Source of the DNA: Berberis thunbergii
Taxonomy: Eukaryota; Streptophyta; Magnoliopsida; Ranunculales; Berberidaceae
DNA length: 64,000 nt
Direction of reading: 5' to 3'
NCBI GenBank assembly: GCA_003290165.1
Contig: QNQO01000458.1
Coordinates: 372,001-436,000, forward strand
Shown here: positions 60,941 to 64,000 of the stretch, piece by piece
Layout: the number at the start of each line of letters is the position of its first letter
How positions within the stretch are numbered: the stretch's first letter is position 1
The notes under the pieces: generated by a model
Seen by the model: only the letters and a program-made list of their open reading frames with translations
The model's database searches: none
What the model was told of the DNA's origin: nothing
Made by a program: the position numbers and the translations under genes

Positions 60941-61407
60941 CAGAAGCTCGTCCTCAACATCTCCGTCGGCAAGAGCAGAGATCGTCTCACCAAGGCCTCC
61001 AAGGTATGTATACTAAGTCTATCTCTCACTTACCCCCTAATCCCCATTGCACATCTTTTGCTCCCAAACCCCCATCGTTTTTCACTGATTTTTATTTGTA
61101 GGTGTTGGAGTTGTTGAGTGGACAAACCCTAGTTTTCTCCAAAGGTATGTATCTAACAAACAAAAAGGGTTTCTATCTTTTATGTTTTTTGTTCATTTTG
61201 ATTTTACATTGATTTGGTTGATGGGGTTTTTACCCTTCGATTTTTTTTTTTGTGTTAACAATTTTTTTTTCAGAATTGGGTGTAATGAGAAGATTTCTTG
61301 CTATGTCACCATCGAGGTGACAAGTGGATGCAACTTCTTGAGAGTGGATTGAAGGTGAAGGAGTACTACCTGTTGAGGAGGAACTTCAGTAAGACTGGAT
61401 GCTTTGG
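60941..61407 (+). pseudogene. RPL11: 60S ribosomal protein uL5 (RPL11) gene fragment
   Basis: Three exon pieces of cytosolic uL5 lie in order. The first (60941-61003) encodes QKLVLNISVGKSRDRLTKAS, followed by a GT donor. The second (61102-61144) encodes VLELLSGQTLVFSK with GT-AG neighbours. The third (61274 to about 61407) encodes [12 protein letters not shown], then after a one-base loss [20 protein letters not shown] and [11 protein letters not shown]. The frame breaks near 61315, and part of the block normally between the second and third pieces is missing. The N-terminal and C-terminal parts of the protein are absent. uL5 is part of the 5S RNP of the large subunit in the cytosol; this copy cannot encode it. 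Confidence 0.88.
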
Positions 61408-62822
61408 TTGAAATTGGTTATCTTTTTGAATATTTCGTGGTAACTGATGGTTGTGTATAATATTTAGGTTTCTTTGGTGTCAATGGTATGCACATTTGGA
61501 AAGGGGCGGATGTCAGCCATGCTTAGGCTTTTGGGTAATGGAAATTACCCTGAACTAAGTACAGGTATTGTTAGCTACAACATTAGAATGCCGTAAAATT
61601 TAATGTTTTGATATGGATGTGATGTGAATCTAATATGCTATTGTCTGCTTAAATACTTTTAAATTTCAATCTTTCCTTTCCAATATTATTGGTCAGATTC
61701 ATGACTAAAGGCCCTTTTTTTGTGTGTGTGCGTGTCTGAAAACTTTTGCAAAATGTAGATGATGTTGGTTTTTAGACACATCCAATATTATACTCACAGT
61801 TAGAGGAGTTGAAAGACTCCATCTGTTTACACCTGCAGGATCAAGTAAGCCTCTCTAACTAAATTAATATGTAGTGAATGCATGTTTGCATGTATCCCTA
61901 CCTTAGTGATCCTGATTGGGTTTAGCTCATTTGTTGAAGCTAACATGTATCCCTACCTTAGTGATCCTGATTGGGTTTAGCTCATTTGTTGAAGCTAACA
62001 GGCAAAGGGAAATAATGTTTTCAAATCAAAACATGGTGCATGATCCTATGACTATTGCTCTATTTGCAAAAACTAATCTATATGTTCAACCACCTTATTG
62101 TGAAAGCTACATCAAAAGAAGATGTTCATGAACTAATCAATCAAGTTCCATTTAAACTTTTGAAATTGAGGTTCCGTTTTGACTTGTCCACTTGGCAGCT
62201 TTGTCTAGGAATTTTTTTTTCGGGGAATGCTTTATTTCCAACAGAAATTTTGTAGTAGTGGTCATAGTCAATTAAGCTGTCAAGGCTTGTGTACTTAATA
62301 GCAGTTTATACATCATATGTAACATTCATGTTTTGATGATGTTAGAATTGCCTCATTCTTTTTTCGAAACCAATTTAAAGTGTTCTAGAGTTTTGAGTTG
62401 ATCCGTGACAAGTTGAGAGAGACAAACACAAGATTTGAGAGGTTAAAGATAATATTTTTCTCTCTTGTGTTTCTCCATCGAGTTATTGTGGCACTCTTGA
62501 ATACCTTAAAGGCTGTCATTAAAGGGCCGAGTGGTTGATTAGAAGATGAAAATTGTTAGTTTCAATTACCTTCTGTGATGATGGTTGATAAATTTTTCCC
62601 TAATCTCTCTCTTGTTGTTGTTGTGGTTTGTCACATAACATGATACATCTGATGCAAATATGTTATCTTCAAATATTAATTTAATGTTTAGATAACATTC
62701 ATAACCTATCATGTATTCATTTTACTCCCCTTAGATACTTTGGGGCCTATTCTTCTATATCTCATGATTTTCGGACTTACTGGCTTGATAAAAATAATTT
62801 TTTTTTTACTGTCTCGGTTCAG
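61408..62822. other. CACTA interior, unidentified exon-like pieces
   Basis: Some parts look exon-like but were not identified. About 61470-61567 reads VSLVSMVCTFGKGRMSAMLR and continues LLGNGNYPELSTG. About 61800-61845 reads LEELKDSICLHLQDQ between an AG and a GTAAGC. About 62105-62165 reads KATSKEDVHELINQVPFKLL. These may be further captured gene pieces. A 55-bp duplication is listed separately. Confidence 0.4.
61889..61998. repeat. Exact 55-bp tandem duplication
   Basis: CATGTATCCCTACCTTAGTG starts at 61889 and again at 61944. The two 55-bp units are identical as far as I can read, so the duplication is recent. Confidence 0.9.
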
Positions 62823-63083
62823 TGTGCAGCACTTTCTACTCTCCTTCTCGTGATTGCTCTCAATTTGGCTATTGGTCTTCTCCCTAACATAGACAGTTCA
62901 GCCCATATTGGAGGATTCTTGTCAGGTTTTCTCCTTGGATTTATTCTTTTGATTCGCCCTTAGTTTGGATATGTTAGCTGCAAATACATTCCTACAGGAT
63001 ATGAGTTGAAATATGTTAAACCCAAGCACAAATGCTATCAATATTTGTTATGGGTTGTAGCTTTTGTCATCTTGATTGTGTAG
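62823..63083 (+). pseudogene. Rhomboid-like intramembrane protease fragment
   Basis: An exon begins after an AG acceptor (62821-62822) and encodes CAALSTLLLVIALNLAIGLL and then DSSAHIGGFLSGFLLGFILL. The latter is the rhomboid transmembrane segment with the catalytic His (AHIGG) and the GxxxG-type packing motif. An in-frame TAG lies at 62961-62963. The same frame continues FGYVSCKYIPTGYELKYVKP and KHKCYQYLLWVVAFVILIV, matching the C-terminal part of plant RBL-type rhomboids, to a stop at 63081. The exon with the catalytic Ser is not present. Rhomboids cleave membrane proteins within the bilayer; this fragment cannot. Confidence 0.85.
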
Positions 63084-63412
63084 TTTGTTTATCATCTCCT
63101 TTTGTTTCTAAGCTCATGTATGCTACTATGCTAGCCCAAAAACCCGGACTTGATGCCAACTACTATAGTAAAAGAAATCCATTGAAACTACTTAAGTAAG
63201 AGTGAGATAACAATTTGATTCTGGGTTGCATTTGCAGATCAATCTTGTTTTTTAGCACCTCTACATTCTGAAAATCCTTAACAAATTATTTATTTTGATG
63301 ATATAGATATATTTATTTTGTATTTCTGTAACAAAAAAAACATGGGATCACTTAAATCAAATGCCTTCAATGAATCTAATAGATGAAACAAAATTCTTTA
63401 TGAGAAGAGTGC
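63084..63412. other. Spacer between the rhomboid and GARP fragments
   Basis: No coding sequence is recognised in these AT-rich 330 bases, where the two fragments converge tail to tail. Confidence 0.45.
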
Positions 63413-63709
63413 CTGTAAATGGCTCTTCAGGTGGTATAAAGTCAATCCAGGAATCCCCATCACTCTCATTATATTCTTTGTTGTTGCTTCTGCCAGAATT
63501 AAAAATTAAAATCAATTCATAGATTATACATAGAGTAATGATAGGTATAATTTAATAGCTTGACAAAATAACTAATCAAGTAACTTACTGTCTGCACCTC
63601 CAAGCTGAGCGACGGCTTCGATAAATCTTTGATGAAGCACTGGAGTCCATTTTAGCCTGGGCTTTGCATCTGTAGACATAACCAAATCCATATCTGGGTT
63701 TTTCATTCT
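63413..63709 (-). pseudogene. GARP/G2-like (MYB-CC) transcription factor exon pair
   Basis: Two exons lie on the - strand. The first (63709-63589) follows a CAG acceptor and encodes MSTDAKPRLKWTPVLHQRFI and then EAVAQLGGAD, ending at a GTAAGT donor. After an intron (63490-63588) the second (63489-63413, 77 bp) encodes KATTKNIMRVMGIPGLTLYH and then LKSHLQ. Together they form almost the whole GARP (SHLQKY-type) DNA-binding domain of the MYB-CC/PHR-like group. The second exon ends CAG followed by GC rather than GT, and no continuation encoding KYR is seen next to it. Orientation is opposite to the RPL11 and rhomboid pieces. It could be a captured fragment or, less likely, part of a resident gene extending to the left. 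Confidence 0.82.
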
Positions 63710-64000
63710 CTGCAGAACCATTTCAATTTAGTGCATAAATAAAATTTACAAAGTGCTCATAAGACATGAAAAACGATTTCAATGTTTACTCTTACTCATA
63801 TATATAATTGTGTGACAGCTTTAATTGTATATATATTTGGGGTGGTTGGTTGTCTTCACCTTTTGTGGTTTCATGCATTTTGCACATTATCAAGAACTTA
63901 GTGCTGATTCTGAGTTAAAAGAATTCAAGTTTTATCTCATCAACAATTCAATGGGCTAAGTATAATCGCGTGTTTCCTTTCCAAATTGTAACCAAAGTTT
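63710..64000. other. Right edge of the window
   Basis: AT-rich sequence upstream of the GARP exons. No further exon or transposon terminus is recognised. Confidence 0.45.

Larger units (their letters stand above)
60354..64000. mobile_element. CACTA (En/Spm) transposon carrying host-gene fragments
   Basis: CACTACAAGAAAA at 60354-60366 is the canonical plant CACTA terminus. It is followed by subterminal repeats containing TATAGCGG-type words in both orientations (GTTTATAGCGTTTTTG, AACCGCTATAAGTG, ACCGCTATAGACC), also typical of the superfamily. The three bases before it (TAG) would be one half of the 3-bp duplication. The opposite terminus (TTTTCTTGTAGTG) was not found before 64000, so the element continues beyond the window, or its right part is lost. 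No CACTA transposase is seen. The interior holds exon fragments of RPL11, a rhomboid and a GARP factor. Confidence 0.8.

Overview
This window is nuclear DNA from a flowering plant, probably a eudicot (the subgroup is an inference). The evidence is GT-AG introns in AT-rich DNA, a gibberellin 20-oxidase gene, a nuclear gene for a plastid ribosomal protein, and the plant-type transposon families around them. Only two genes look intact and functional. One is a three-exon gibberellin 20-oxidase on the + strand (21912-23219). The other is a two-exon plastid 50S ribosomal protein L17 (bL17c) gene on the - strand (46877-47611). Nearly everything else that can be recognised is transposable-element DNA, often nested.

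Left part (1-21 kb): tandem repeats; a Tourist-type MITE with TAA duplications (1918-2237); a copia reverse-transcriptase relic split by a small MITE with 9-bp duplications; a 4.0-kb PIF/Harbinger element (4508-8498) with matching terminal inverted repeats (TIRs), TAA duplications and two decayed genes; a roughly 200-bp tandem array (9.8-10.4 kb); a Ty1/copia element (10586-14550) with both LTRs but no recognisable integrase core; and several foldback elements, including a 1.04-kb hAT-like element (16591-17632).

Middle (21-38 kb): the GA20-oxidase gene, then a long gene-poor stretch with two tRNA-like SINE insertions and a small non-autonomous LTR element (34955-37029).

Right part (38-64 kb): a Ty3/gypsy chromovirus (38214-43938) inserted into a small hAT-like element; a 691-bp hAT-like MITE with perfect 8-bp duplications; the bL17c gene; a decayed L1-type LINE (about 52-54.2 kb); a second, + strand Ty3/gypsy element with a long 5' LTR, gag and pol (about 54.3-60.35 kb); and a CACTA transposon whose terminus (CACTACAAGAAAA at 60354) interrupts that element's integrase.

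The most notable feature is that last region. Downstream of the CACTA terminus lie exon fragments of at least three unrelated host genes: ribosomal protein uL5/RPL11, a rhomboid-like intramembrane protease, and (opposite strand) a GARP/G2-like MYB-CC transcription factor. Splice sites are partly retained, but there is a frameshift, a stop codon and a lost canonical donor. This looks like a Pack-CACTA gene-capture element that runs past the right edge. No CRISPR array, convincing functional tRNA gene or rRNA gene was seen.
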